Notes under the pieces: generated by a model | Told to the model about the DNA's origin: nothing | What the model saw: only the letters and a program-made list of their open reading frames with translations | Databases searched by the model: none | Position numbers and translations under genes: made by a program | Assembly (NCBI GenBank): GCA_964635055.1 | Contig: CAZWMT010000012.1 | Coordinates: 75,244-139,243 of the forward strand | Reading direction: 5' to 3' | DNA length: 64,000 bases | Source: JAEUJM01 sp964635055 | GTDB lineage: Bacteria > Actinomycetota > Acidimicrobiia > Acidimicrobiales > DATDAH01 | Shown here: in pieces, positions 32,125-41,800 of the stretch | How positions within the stretch are numbered: the stretch's first letter is position 1 | Layout of the letters: each line of letters starts with the position of its first letter

Positions 32125-33522
32125 ATGGCTGGCCTTCAGGAACAGATGGACACTGCGCTCACCCGCCTCAGGCTCGCGCGCACCGACCTCTCGAGCTACG
32201 AGGTCCACGTCCTCGTCTCGTCGCACGGTCAGCCTCAGGACGACGCTGTGCCGGTACCGGGAGCCACCATGGCCGATCTCGATCGCGACCTGGTCTCGGC
32301 CCTGCTCCGACGGCTCCGTGACACCCGGGGCCAGCTGTTCACGCGGGCCACCGACGACGAGGTCCTGCGCATGATGCGGGTGATCATCGACACCGCCGAG
32401 GGACCTGCGGTCACACTCGGTGGACTGCTCGCGCTCGGCAAGTACCCACAGCAGTTCCTCCCGCAGCTCGACATCACCTTCGTCGCGTTCCCGACCACGA
32501 CGGGTGAACCCCTGCGCGACGGCACCCGGTTCGTCGACAACCTCTCGATCGACGGGCCCATCCCGACCATGGTCGCGGAGACCCTCGGGGCCATGCGGCG
32601 CAACATGAAGCGGCGGTCCGTGGTCGTCGGACTCGGACGGGAGGATCAGTGGGAGTACCCCGAGGAAGCGATACGCGAGATGGTGGCCAACGCGTTGATG
32701 CATCGCGACTACCACCCCCTGGCTCGTGGGTCACAAGTCCGCGTGGAGCTGTACCCGGACCGCTTGGAGATCCGCAGTCCGGGGGGGATCTTCGGACCCA
32801 TCGAGGCCGAGAACCTGCTTGCCGAACCGGTCTCGTCGTCTCGCAACGCGCTGTTGGCCAAGCTCCTCGAGGACGTCGAGGTGCCGGGGTCGGGCCGAAC
32901 CGTCTGCGAGAACCGCGGGTCCGGTCTTCTCGCCGCCGCTGCTGCCCTTCGCCACGCCGGGCTCGAGCCACCGACGCTGCGTGACTCGGTGCGCGAATTC
33001 CAGGTCGTGATCCCGAACCACGGACTCCTCGATCCTGAGGCGGTCTCGTGGTTGTTGACGATCGACACGACCGGGCTCAGCGACCGGCAACGGTTGGGTC
33101 TCGCGTTCCTCAAGCGTCACTCGGCGATCACCAACCAGCAGTACCGAACGCTGAACGGTTGCGATGCCCTGATCGCAACCCGAGAACTGACTGGCATGGC
33201 GAGTGCCGGCTTGATCGAGAAGTCGAACGACCGGCGATGGTCCACCTGGCACCTGAGCCAGATCGAAACGGCCCAACACCAGGCGCAACTCGACTTCGTG
33301 ACCGCAGGTGGACGTTCGAGCCGAGGTGATCGTCGATCGGAGATCCGGGCACTGCTCGCACGAGGACCGAGAAGCTCACGAGAGCTCGCCGACAGCCTGG
33401 GCATGACGCGCGAAGGCGTGCTCAAGTGGCTCCGGAGGATGGAGGCGGACGGAGAGGTGACGGCGACCGGATCCAGTCGGAAGAGTCGGCGAAACACCTG
33501 GCGGCTCGACCACCACACCTGA
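32125..33522 (+). CDS. ATP-binding/wHTH protein of AlbA_2-HATPase type lacking most of the AlbA_2 domain
   Basis: A 465-aa protein on the strand opposite to the surrounding cluster. Residues about 45-250 match RecG-like/Schlafen-related regulators: PVPGATMADLDRDLVSALLR, TLGGLLALGKYPQQFLPQLD, then the HATPase_c_4 block EEAIREMVANALMHRDYHPL, RLEIRSPGGIFGP and ENRGSGL. Winged-helix segments follow (SRELADSLGMTREGVLKWLR at about 415). Full-length relatives carry about 150 residues of AlbA_2 fold before PVPGAT. Here only a short helix (ALTRLRLARTDLSSYEV) remains, as if an internal deletion had removed it. Codon use is less GC-extreme than in neighbours, which suggests insertion into the cluster. 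Confidence 0.8.
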   Translation: MAGLQEQMDTALTRLRLARTDLSSYEVHVLVSSHGQPQDDAVPVPGATMADLDRDLVSALLRRLRDTRGQLFTRATDDEVLRMMRVIIDTAEGPAVTLGGLLALGKYPQQFLPQLDITFVAFPTTTGEPLRDGTRFVDNLSIDGPIPTMVAETLGAMRRNMKRRSVVVGLGREDQWEYPEEAIREMVANALMHRDYHPLARGSQVRVELYPDRLEIRSPGGIFGPIEAENLLAEPVSSSRNALLAKLLEDVEVPGSGRTVCENRGSGLLAAAAALRHAGLEPPTLRDSVREFQVVIPNHGLLDPEAVSWLLTIDTTGLSDRQRLGLAFLKRHSAITNQQYRTLNGCDALIATRELTGMASAGLIEKSNDRRWSTWHLSQIETAQHQAQLDFVTAGGRSSRGDRRSEIRALLARGPRSSRELADSLGMTREGVLKWLRRMEADGEVTATGSSRKSRRNTWRLDHHT

Positions 33523-33555
33523 GCACGCCTGCCAGGCGGCGCGGCAACCCGTAGG

Positions 33556-36500
33556 TCAGTCGACCGACGTCCAGGAGACCACGTAGCGGGCGCCGTCGTC
33601 GCCGACGGCCACCACCTCGGTGTCCACCTGCACCTGCTCCGTGCCCGGGGTGCCGACCCAGGCCCGGTCGCCCTCGAGCCGGTCGATGCCGATGGCGCGG
33701 GGGCGGCCCTCGAGGCCGGCGCCGCCAGCCTTGCCGACGGCCTCCTTCACCGTCCAGAAGCGGGTGAGGGCCAGGTCGCGCTCGGGGCCCGGCTCGGCGG
33801 GCACCCACGCGGCCTCGGTGTCGGTGAGCGCGAGCGAGGCGAACCGCTCGTGGCGGGGGGCCTCGACCTCGATGTCGATGCCGGGGGCGGGGTCGTCGGG
33901 GCCGGCGACGAGCGCGGCGGCGGCCCACTCGGTGTGGGCCAGCGACACCCGCAGGCCCGAGGCGGCGGGACGGGCGGCCCCCGTCGTGACCCCCTCGAGC
34001 GCGGTGCCCTCGAGCACGGTGCCTTCGAGCGCGGCGGCGTCGACGTCCACGTGCGGGCGGCCGTCGTCGTCGTTGGACACGGTCACCTCGGCGGGGAAGA
34101 CCGGGCCGGCCCCGTGGTCCCACAGCCACTGGCGCACGGCGTCCTTCACCGCGATGCGCCCGAGCAGCCACTGCCGCTGGGCCTTGGGGTTGAGGCCCTC
34201 GTAGGTGGGCCGCTCACGGTGGTTCAGGTAGCGGCGCATCATCAGCTCGCGCGACGCCGAGTTGGCCCAGTGCTCGGTGGCCAGGAACCAACCGCCGGGG
34301 CGTTGCTCGCTGATGCGCAGTTGGTCGGGGTCGCGCAGCATCGGGAACACCACGTCGTCGGTGTCGAACCGGGTGTCCTGCCAGCTCTCGATCTGGCACC
34401 ACACCCGACCGCGGTCGCCCTCTTGCAGGCTGACCATCTCCAGGTCGGCCCGCACGAACGCATCGGTGAGCTCGCCCACCCGCACCGTGCACCCGAACCG
34501 GTTGCCGGGTGGCGGGTGGGGCCCGAAGAAACGGATGCGCTCGATCACGCTGGGCAGGGCCAGCCGGTCAACCTCGGTGTGCATGGCCACCCAGTGGCCC
34601 ACCAACTGGCCGGCGCCGTCGAGCAGCGCCCCGGGCGCCGGGAGGGCCTCGATGGTGCCCTGCACCCCGGCAGGGCCGAGGGGGCCGATCTCGGTGACAC
34701 CCTGGTACTGGGGACCGTGGAAGGCCCAGCGATCGTTGTAGAGGTCCCAGGCCGTGGGCCCCCACACGCTGGCCCCCTCGAGGGGGGTGGTGTCGGCGGC
34801 CGGCGGCTCGGGATAGGTGTCGGCGAACACCACCGTGCCCCTGCTGAAGCCCTCGACGCTCACGCGGACCCGGTCGGGCCCGGTGACCGTGGCGTTGATG
34901 GTGACGTCGATCGGCGGCTCGACCGCCAGCCAGCGCAGCGCCCGCACGTGCTCGAGCCCGATGGGCACCTTCCCCGGCATGAGCCGGGACGCGACCTCCT
35001 GGAAGATCTGCAGCGTGCACGTCATCGGCACCACAGGGAACAGGTCGCTGACGTCGTCCCACCCGTCACGCTGGCGGTAGAAGCGGTGGTCGATCAGGAA
35101 CGGCATGGCGTCCATCGACAGCGTGCGCACCTCGGTGATCCCGTCCGCGGCCGTCGGCGCCGGCACCGGCGATTCCGGCCCCCCCATGGGTCCGGCCCCG
35201 CCGCTCGACCCGGCCCCGCCGCTCGACCCGCCGGCGGGGACCGACGCCGCGGGCCCGCCCGGTGCGGTCGCGGCCCATGGCGAACCCGGAGGGACCTGCG
35301 ACGGTCCGGCATCGCGCCACGCGCCGACCACCTCGGCCAGCGCCGGGCCGACCTCGCGCAACCCGGCATCGAACTCGGCGAACACGGGGTGGCCGGCGAG
35401 TGACTGGTCGCCGGCCGCGAGGACGGTGGCATCGGCACCGGCCGGGGCCAGGTCGAGGTGGACGCCGGCGGCGAGGTGGATCAGCGGCGCGCCCAGGTGC
35501 AGGGGCACGCCGACGCCGACGCCGGGACGCTCGGCCGGGCCCGGGGCGCGCCCTGCGGCCGCCCCGTCCGGTGGGGCGGCGCCCGGTGTGGCGACGCCCG
35601 TGGCCGTGGCCGCGCCCACGGCCGTGGCCACGCCAGGCCCCGATGGATCCGGCGATCCCGCCGCCGTGGGTGCCGCCGCTATGGATGCCGCCGCCGTCGA
35701 TGCCGCCACCGTCGATGCGGACTCCGCATCGGGCATCCCTGCGCCGACCGCCGGGGCCCGCGCGGCCGTCCCCGTCCCGACCGGTGGGGCCACCGACCCC
35801 GCGGCCGCGTCTGGTGCCGAGGCGCCGACCGCCGCCGCCACGGGCGATCCGGACGGATCTGATGCCTCCGCTCCCGCCGCCGGCCCGCCTGCCGCCGAGG
35901 TGGTCGCCGTGGACGCGGCCCCGCTGGGCAGGCGGTCGAAGCGGGGCTGGGCGCCCTCGGTCCACAGCGCCGCGGCCACCCGCCGCAGTTGGTCGAGGCC
36001 CGCGTGACGGGGCCCGGCGGCCACCACGGCCAGGTGCTCGCGGCCCTTCAGGGTGTCGTCGAGGAAGTTGACCAGGCTGCCCACACCCACCTGCACGAAC
36101 ACCCGCACGCCCTCGTCGTGCAGGCGCAGGGCCAGCTGGCGGAAGTGCACCGGCTCGAGGAGGTGGCGGATGACGAGGTCGCGCACCGCGTCCGGGTCGT
36201 CGGGGTAGGGGGCCACCGTGGTGGCCGACCACACGGGCACCGCCGGCGCCTGCAGCGGCACCCGGGCGGTGGCCTGGCGCACCGGCTCCACGTAGGGCGC
36301 CAGCATCGGCGAGTGGAAGCCCGACCGGAACGGCAGCAGCTGCGCCAGGATGCGCTCGGACCGCAGCTTGGCGATCACCTCGCCCACGCTGGCCTCGGAG
36401 CCGCACACGATGGACTGGTGCGGGCAGTTGTCGTGCGACACCACGATGTCGGGCAGGTCGCCCACCGCCGCCTCCGCGGCGTCGGCCCCGCAGCCCAGGG

Positions 36501-36951
36501 CCGCGAACACCACGCCGGGCACGTCCACGTCTTCGGTGTCGACCGAGTCGATGAAGTCGTCGACGCCGTCGGCGGGGATCAGGTGGGCGGCGATCATGGC
36601 GTTCCACTCGCCGATCGAGTGGCCGGCCACCACGTCGGGGCGGATGCCCAGCTCGCCGAGGGCGGCGTCGAGCAGCCGGCCCAGCGCGATGATTCCCGCG
36701 CCGTGCAGCCCCAGCTGTCCGGCGTGGCCGTCCTCCGCGAGGGGGCCCAGCGGGAGGGCGAAGTGGTCGGCCACGTCGGCCACGTGCGGATCGAACTCGG
36801 GCTCGACCCCGGGGAACAGGAAGGCCACCTTGCCGCCCCCGGCGAGCAGGCCGGTGTTGGAGAACCAGACGTCGTTGCGGCCGTGCCACGGGGTGCCCCG
36901 GGCCACCACCTTGCGGGCCAGCTCGAGGCGGCGGGCATCGGGCGCCACCAT
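33556..36951 (-). CDS. PKS2 C-terminal part: AT, DH-like double hotdog, phosphopantetheinyl transferase
   Basis: This frame holds the acyltransferase (VAFLFPGVEPEFDPHVADVA; active-site GHSIGEWNAMIA), an Ala/Gly/Pro-rich linker of about 190 residues, and a PKS dehydratase-like double hotdog (PFLIDHRFYRQRDGW, VPMTCTLQIFQEVASRLMPG, RWAFHGPQYQGVTEIGPLG). A C-terminal phosphopantetheinyl transferase follows (GIDIEVEAPRHERF, TRFWTVKEAVGKAGGAGLEG). The listed ATG 36951 is inside the KS-AT linker (TWRLAMVAPDARRLELARKV). The same frame continues sensibly upstream to about 37050 (DDPAILVDRDDTAAA), where it meets the KS frame. So this is very likely the 3' part of one KS-AT-DH-PPTase gene (33556-38683) divided by a one-base shift, not a gene of its own. 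The integrated PPTase would activate ACPs of this pathway. Confidence 0.8.
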   Translation of the reverse strand: MVAPDARRLELARKVVARGTPWHGRNDVWFSNTGLLAGGGKVAFLFPGVEPEFDPHVADVADHFALPLGPLAEDGHAGQLGLHGAGIIALGRLLDAALGELGIRPDVVAGHSIGEWNAMIAAHLIPADGVDDFIDSVDTEDVDVPGVVFAALGCGADAAEAAVGDLPDIVVSHDNCPHQSIVCGSEASVGEVIAKLRSERILAQLLPFRSGFHSPMLAPYVEPVRQATARVPLQAPAVPVWSATTVAPYPDDPDAVRDLVIRHLLEPVHFRQLALRLHDEGVRVFVQVGVGSLVNFLDDTLKGREHLAVVAAGPRHAGLDQLRRVAAALWTEGAQPRFDRLPSGAASTATTSAAGGPAAGAEASDPSGSPVAAAVGASAPDAAAGSVAPPVGTGTAARAPAVGAGMPDAESASTVAASTAAASIAAAPTAAGSPDPSGPGVATAVGAATATGVATPGAAPPDGAAAGRAPGPAERPGVGVGVPLHLGAPLIHLAAGVHLDLAPAGADATVLAAGDQSLAGHPVFAEFDAGLREVGPALAEVVGAWRDAGPSQVPPGSPWAATAPGGPAASVPAGGSSGGAGSSGGAGPMGGPESPVPAPTAADGITEVRTLSMDAMPFLIDHRFYRQRDGWDDVSDLFPVVPMTCTLQIFQEVASRLMPGKVPIGLEHVRALRWLAVEPPIDVTINATVTGPDRVRVSVEGFSRGTVVFADTYPEPPAADTTPLEGASVWGPTAWDLYNDRWAFHGPQYQGVTEIGPLGPAGVQGTIEALPAPGALLDGAGQLVGHWVAMHTEVDRLALPSVIERIRFFGPHPPPGNRFGCTVRVGELTDAFVRADLEMVSLQEGDRGRVWCQIESWQDTRFDTDDVVFPMLRDPDQLRISEQRPGGWFLATEHWANSASRELMMRRYLNHRERPTYEGLNPKAQRQWLLGRIAVKDAVRQWLWDHGAGPVFPAEVTVSNDDDGRPHVDVDAAALEGTVLEGTALEGVTTGAARPAASGLRVSLAHTEWAAAALVAGPDDPAPGIDIEVEAPRHERFASLALTDTEAAWVPAEPGPERDLALTRFWTVKEAVGKAGGAGLEGRPRAIGIDRLEGDRAWVGTPGTEQVQVDTEVVAVGDDGARYVVSWTSVD

Positions 36952-37044
36952 GGCCAGCCGCCACGTCCGGTCGGTGGCGGCGTCCGCCGGCTGCGAACCG
37001 GGTGCCGGAGCCGCGGCGGTGTCGTCCCGGTCGACCAGGATGGC

Positions 37045-38683
37045 GGGGTCGTCGGGCCAGCAGGTCGTCGGCCGACGCGCCCTCGAGCAGCACCACCCGC
37101 TCGACGTTCCTCGGCCGCTCGATCGTCGTCGGAGGCACCAGGGGTCGGGCTCCGACCCCTACGCCCTCGGACGTGTCCCCCGACCGGGTGGGGACGGCTG
37201 AGACGCGAGCGGCCCCTGCCCCGGGAGCCGCCTCGAGGACCAGGTGGGCGTTGATGCCGCCGAAGCCGAAGGCGTTGACGCCGGCCACCCTGCGCTCGGG
37301 CGCACCACCCCAGTCCTCGGACTCGGCGAGGGTGCGGAAGCGGGTGTCGGCCAGCCGCTCGTGGGGCTCGTCGCAGTGCAGCGTGGGCGGCAGCACGCCG
37401 TGGTGCAGCGCCAGGGCGGTCTTGATCAGCGCGGCGGCGCCGGCGGCCGGCATGGTGTGGCCGATCATCGACTTCACCGAGCCCAGCACCCCCCTGCCCG
37501 AGCCCCCGGGCCGACCGCCGGCCCCGGCGGCGCCGGCGGGCCCGAAGAACTGGGCCAACGTGTCGAGCTCGGCGGCGTCGCCCACCGGGGTGGCGGTGCC
37601 GTGGGCCTCGATCAGCCCGACGGTGGCGGGGTCGAGGCCCGACGCCGACCAGGCCCGCTCCAGCGCCAGCAGCTGGCCCGCCACCCTGGGCTTCATCACG
37701 CTCGACGCCCGACCGTCGCTGGCCACGCCGGTGCCCCGGATGACCGCGTACACCCGGTCGCCGTCGCGCTCGGCGTCGGCCAGGCGCTTCAGCACCACCA
37801 TGCCGGTGCCCTCGCCGATCAGCAGGCCGTCGGCCGACCGGTCGAAGGGCCGGATGGCCTCGCTGGGGCTGAGCGCCCGCAGCTGGGAGAAGACGGTCCA
37901 GAAGGCCACGTCGTGGCAGTGGTGCACGCCGCCGGCCACCACCGCGTCGCAGCGCCCCGAGCGCAGCTCGGCCACGGCCTGGTCGACCGCCACCAGCGAG
38001 CTCGCGCAGGCGGCGTCGACGGTGTAGGCCGGGCCCTGCAGGTCGAGGCGGTTGGCGATGCGCGACGCGGCCAGGTTGGGCACGAGGTCGATGGCCGCCT
38101 CGGGCCGACTGGGGCCCAGCTGGTCCTGGAAGGCGTGCTTCACCTCGTCGAGCTTCGCCTCGGTGATGCCCGGCACCAGCTCCCGCAGGCTCTCCACCAG
38201 CTGCTGGGCCACCCGCACCCGCTGATCGAAGCGGGCCATGCCGGGGGTGAAGTAGCCACCCCGGCCGACGATCACCCCCACCTTCTGGGGGTCGCCCAGC
38301 TGCCCCTCACCGCCGGCGTCGGCGATGGCCGCGGCGGCCACCTTCAACGCGATCAGCTGGTCGGGCTCGGCCGCCTCGACGGTGACCGGCATGATGCCGA
38401 ACGCGGCGGCGTCGAAGGTGGCGTAGTCGTCGACGAACCCGCCCCGGTGGCAGTAGACGCGGTCCGGAGCGGTGGATTCGGGATCGTAGAAGAACGCCTC
38501 CCACCGCTCGGCGGGCACGTCGGTGATGGCATCGACCCCGCCCGCGATGTTGCGCCAGTAGGTGTCGAGGTCGGGTGCGCCGGGGAACAGCGCCCCCATC
38601 CCGACGATGGCGACGCCGTCGGAGGCAGCGCCGTCGGGGGCAGCGCCGTCGGAGGTAGCGTCGCTCGCCCCCCGATCAGCCAC
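37045..38683 (-). CDS. PKS2 N-terminal part: ketosynthase
   Basis: The ketosynthase half of PKS2. It begins at a GTG (38683) preceded by GAGGGG, then reads VAIVGMGALFPGAPDLDTYW. The active-site Cys is in YTVDAACASSLVAVD (about residue 225), and His residues lie in EAHGTATPVGD and GSVKSMIGHTMPAAG, so the Cys-His-His triad is intact and this is not a chain-length factor. After VVLLEGASADDLLA (about 37050) the frame loses sense although it stays open to 35066. The sensible reading then lies one base further on, in the AT frame. The KS is of the PUFA-synthase-like group. The 5' gap holds a 16-bp inverted repeat after PKS1. Confidence 0.82.
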
Positions 38684-38725
38684 GGGTCGAGCCCCTCGTG
38701 CCCCGCGCCGCGGCGACCGACCGAA

Positions 38726-38769
38726 CTGGCGCCCGATTCGACTGCCAGAGCGATCGAATCGGGAGCCAG
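38726..38769. repeat. 16-bp inverted repeat between PKS1 and PKS2
   Basis: CTGGCGCCCGATTCGA (38726-38741) and TCGAATCGGGAGCCAG (38754-38769) pair with one mismatch around a 12-nt loop, in the gap between the PKS1 stop and the PKS2 start. The right arm, 16 nt, is repeated exactly at 1058-1073 beside the transposase. It may weaken or end transcription between the two PKS genes, or mark a dispersed repeat. Confidence 0.7.
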
Positions 38770-38808
38770 AAGCGGGGCAGAGGCGGGTTCCGGGGTCGCA
38801 CGGGCGAT

Positions 38809-41800
38809 TCAGGCATGCAGGTGCTCGGGCAGGGCCCGCATGAGCACCACCTGGGCGTCGTCGCGCCCCGACCGCAGCTCGCGCATCAGGCAGGCCACGC
38901 CGTCGTCGGGGTCGATGAGGCCGATGCCCCGCCGGGCGTACTCGCGCTCGAGCTCGGCTGACACCATGCCGGTGCCCGCCCACGGGCCCCAGTCCACGCT
39001 GACCACCCGACCATCGAAGCGGGGCCCGGCCGACCGGGCCAGCGTGTCGAGGGCGTCGTTGGCGGCGGCGTAGTCGATCTGGCCGCGGTTGCCGAACACG
39101 CCGGCGATGCTGCCGAACAGCACCACGAAGCCGACGTCGGGGCGCACCACCCGCGCCAGCGTGCGGGCGCCGTCCACCTTGGTGCCGAACACCCGCTCGA
39201 ACGACTCGGCGGTCTTGTCCCGCAGGAAGCGATCCTCCAGCACACCGGCCCCGTGCACCACGCCGTCGAGACGGCCGTGGCGGGCGTAGACGTCGGCGAC
39301 CACCGCTTCGAGGGCGGCGCGGTCGCGCACGTCGGCCCGGTGGTAGCGGGCCTCGACGCCCAGCGCGTCCAGCGTGGACAGCGTGGCGCGGACCTCACGT
39401 TCGGCCAGGATGCGGGCACAGGCCGCCTCGATCGCCGCCGGGTCCTTCATGCCCCCGCCGATGAGCGCCTTGCGCAGGGCGACCGCGTCGGCCGCGCCGG
39501 CCGTGGCCGGGTCCTCGTCGGCGTCGGGCAGTGCCGAGCGGCCCACCAGCTCGAGGTGGCCGCAGCCCTCGCGGGCCAGGGCCACCGCCACCCGGGCGGT
39601 GATGCCGCGGGCGCCACCGGTGAGCAGCACCACCGAGTCGGCGGTGACGAACGGGGCCGCCGCCCCCACCGCTTGGGGGTCGAGCTCGTCGGCGCGCACC
39701 CGCAGGGTGTGACGGGTGCCGTTGGTGCGACCCACGTCGGTGAGCCCGTCGGTGGCGCTCATCTCGGCCAGCAGGTGGTCGGCGAGACGGCTGGGGTCGT
39801 CCTTGCGGTCGAGGTCGACGGCGAGCACCCGGCAGTCGGGGAACTCGCGGGGCACCGTGCGGGCCAGCCCGTGGGCGCCACTGCCCAGGGGCAGGCCGTC
39901 GTGGTCGTCGGGGCCCGGGCCCGTGCCGAACGCACCCCCGAGGCCGGTGGCCACGACCAGCGACCCGAGGCCGGCCAGCACCGCCTCGCGCACCTGCGCG
40001 AAAAGGGCGACCAGCGAGTGCTCCGCACTGGGGGCGAGCAGGGCCAGGTGCACCAGCACGTCGAGCGGGCTGTCGACGGCGGTGTCGACGGTGGTGTCCG
40101 CGGGGCCGACAGCCTCGTCGGGCTGCAGGAGGCGCACGGTGGCGCCCCGCTCCTCGAGCAGCGCGGCGAGGTGCAGCGCCACGCCCTGCCCGTCGTCGAC
40201 GATGCCCACGGTGCGCCCGGCGAAGGCCCCCTCGGCCGCGGGCGGCGGATCGTCGACGGGGTCGACCTCGGCCACCTCGACCACGTAGCGGAGGGTGGCG
40301 GCCGGCACCTGCACGTCGTCGGCCGGGGTGCCGGCCTCGGCGGCCCCACCATCGCCGTCGGTGGACGCCTCGTCGGTGGGGGCGGTGTCGAGCGTGTCGG
40401 CGCTGGGAGCGCCGTCGGCGACCCCGCCGGCCGCGCCCGAAGCGTCGCGGTCGCCGAGCGAACCGATCCAGTCGACGATGCCCCGAAGGGTCTTCAGCTG
40501 GGCCAGCTCCTCCACCACCGACTCGTCGATGCTGCCCTCGTCGGCGCCGGGCAGGCCGACCCGGTCGGCCAGCTCGCCCACGATCTCGATGCGCTTGATC
40601 GAGTCGATGCTGAGGTCGGCCTCCAGGTCGAGGTCGGGGTCGAGCATGTCGAGCGGGTAGCCCGTGCGCTCGCTGACGATGGCCAGCACCGCGGCCATCA
40701 CCTCGTCGGAGGTCATGGCCGCGCGCGGCGCGGCGGCCGGGGCGCCGGCCGTGGCGTCCGTGGCAGTGGCCTCGATGGCGGCGGGCGCCATCGGGGCCAT
40801 GGGCGCGAGCGGTGCCGCCGTCGCCGACAGCAGCGGCGCCGCCGGCTCGACGCTGCCGCCCAGGTAGCGCAGCATCACCTCGCGCTCCGCGGCCATCAGC
40901 TCGCGGGCGCCCCGCAGGTACTCGAGGACCGCGGCGTCCCGCTCACCCCCGGCACCGAGCCCGGCACCGGCGCCGGCGCCGGCGCCGGCCAGCACGATGG
41001 GCGGCACCTGGTCGACCGGCTGCAGGCTGCCGGGCACGACCGAACCGTCGGCGTTGCGCACCAGGTGACCGTTGATGGTCCAGCCCGCGGGACGACCCGC
41101 GGCGGTGAGGCGCCCGGCATCGGCGTCACGGCCGGCGAAGAGGGCCAGCAGGTCGACGTCGACGCCGTTGACCGCCAGCTGGGCCAGCGCCAGCAGGAAC
41201 CGGCGCAGGCCGTCGTCACCCGAGGCGTCGCAGGCCACGGCCACGTGGGGCCGGTCGCCCAGGATCTTGCCCACCAACTGGGTGAGCACCCGGCCGGGCC
41301 CGGCCTCGACGAACACCCGGGCGCCGGCGTCGTACATGGCCTGCACCTGGTCGACGAAGCGCACCGGCTCGGCCACCTGGCCGGCCAGCAGCGCGCGGAT
41401 GTCGTCGGGGGTGTCGGGGTAGGGCGCGGCGGTGGTGTTGGCCCACACGGTGAACGACGGGGCCCCGATGGGGGCGGCGGCGAGCGCCTCGCCCAGGGCC
41501 ACCCGTGCGTCGGCCACCACCGGGCTGTGGAACGCGCAGGCCACCGGCAGGCGCTTGGACTTCATGCCCGCCTCGGCCAGGCGCTCGACGGCGTCGCCGA
41601 CCGCGTCGGTGGGCCCCGAGATCACGGCCTGGCCGGGAGCGTTGTCGTTGGCCAGCACCACACGACCGGTGGGCTCGAGGGTGTCGAGCACGGCCCGCAC
41701 GTCGTCGCCCGTGCCCGCCACCGCGGCCATGGCGCCGGGGTCGTCGCCGGCGGCGTCGAGGATGGCCCGGGCCCGGGTCTCGCTGAGCGGCACCAGGTCG

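Noticed and set aside
35066..37045. Continuation of the KS frame to 35066 as a single 1200-aa protein
   Set aside because: Past about 37050 it reads as low-complexity Arg/Gly/Pro, while the shifted frame has AT and DH motifs.
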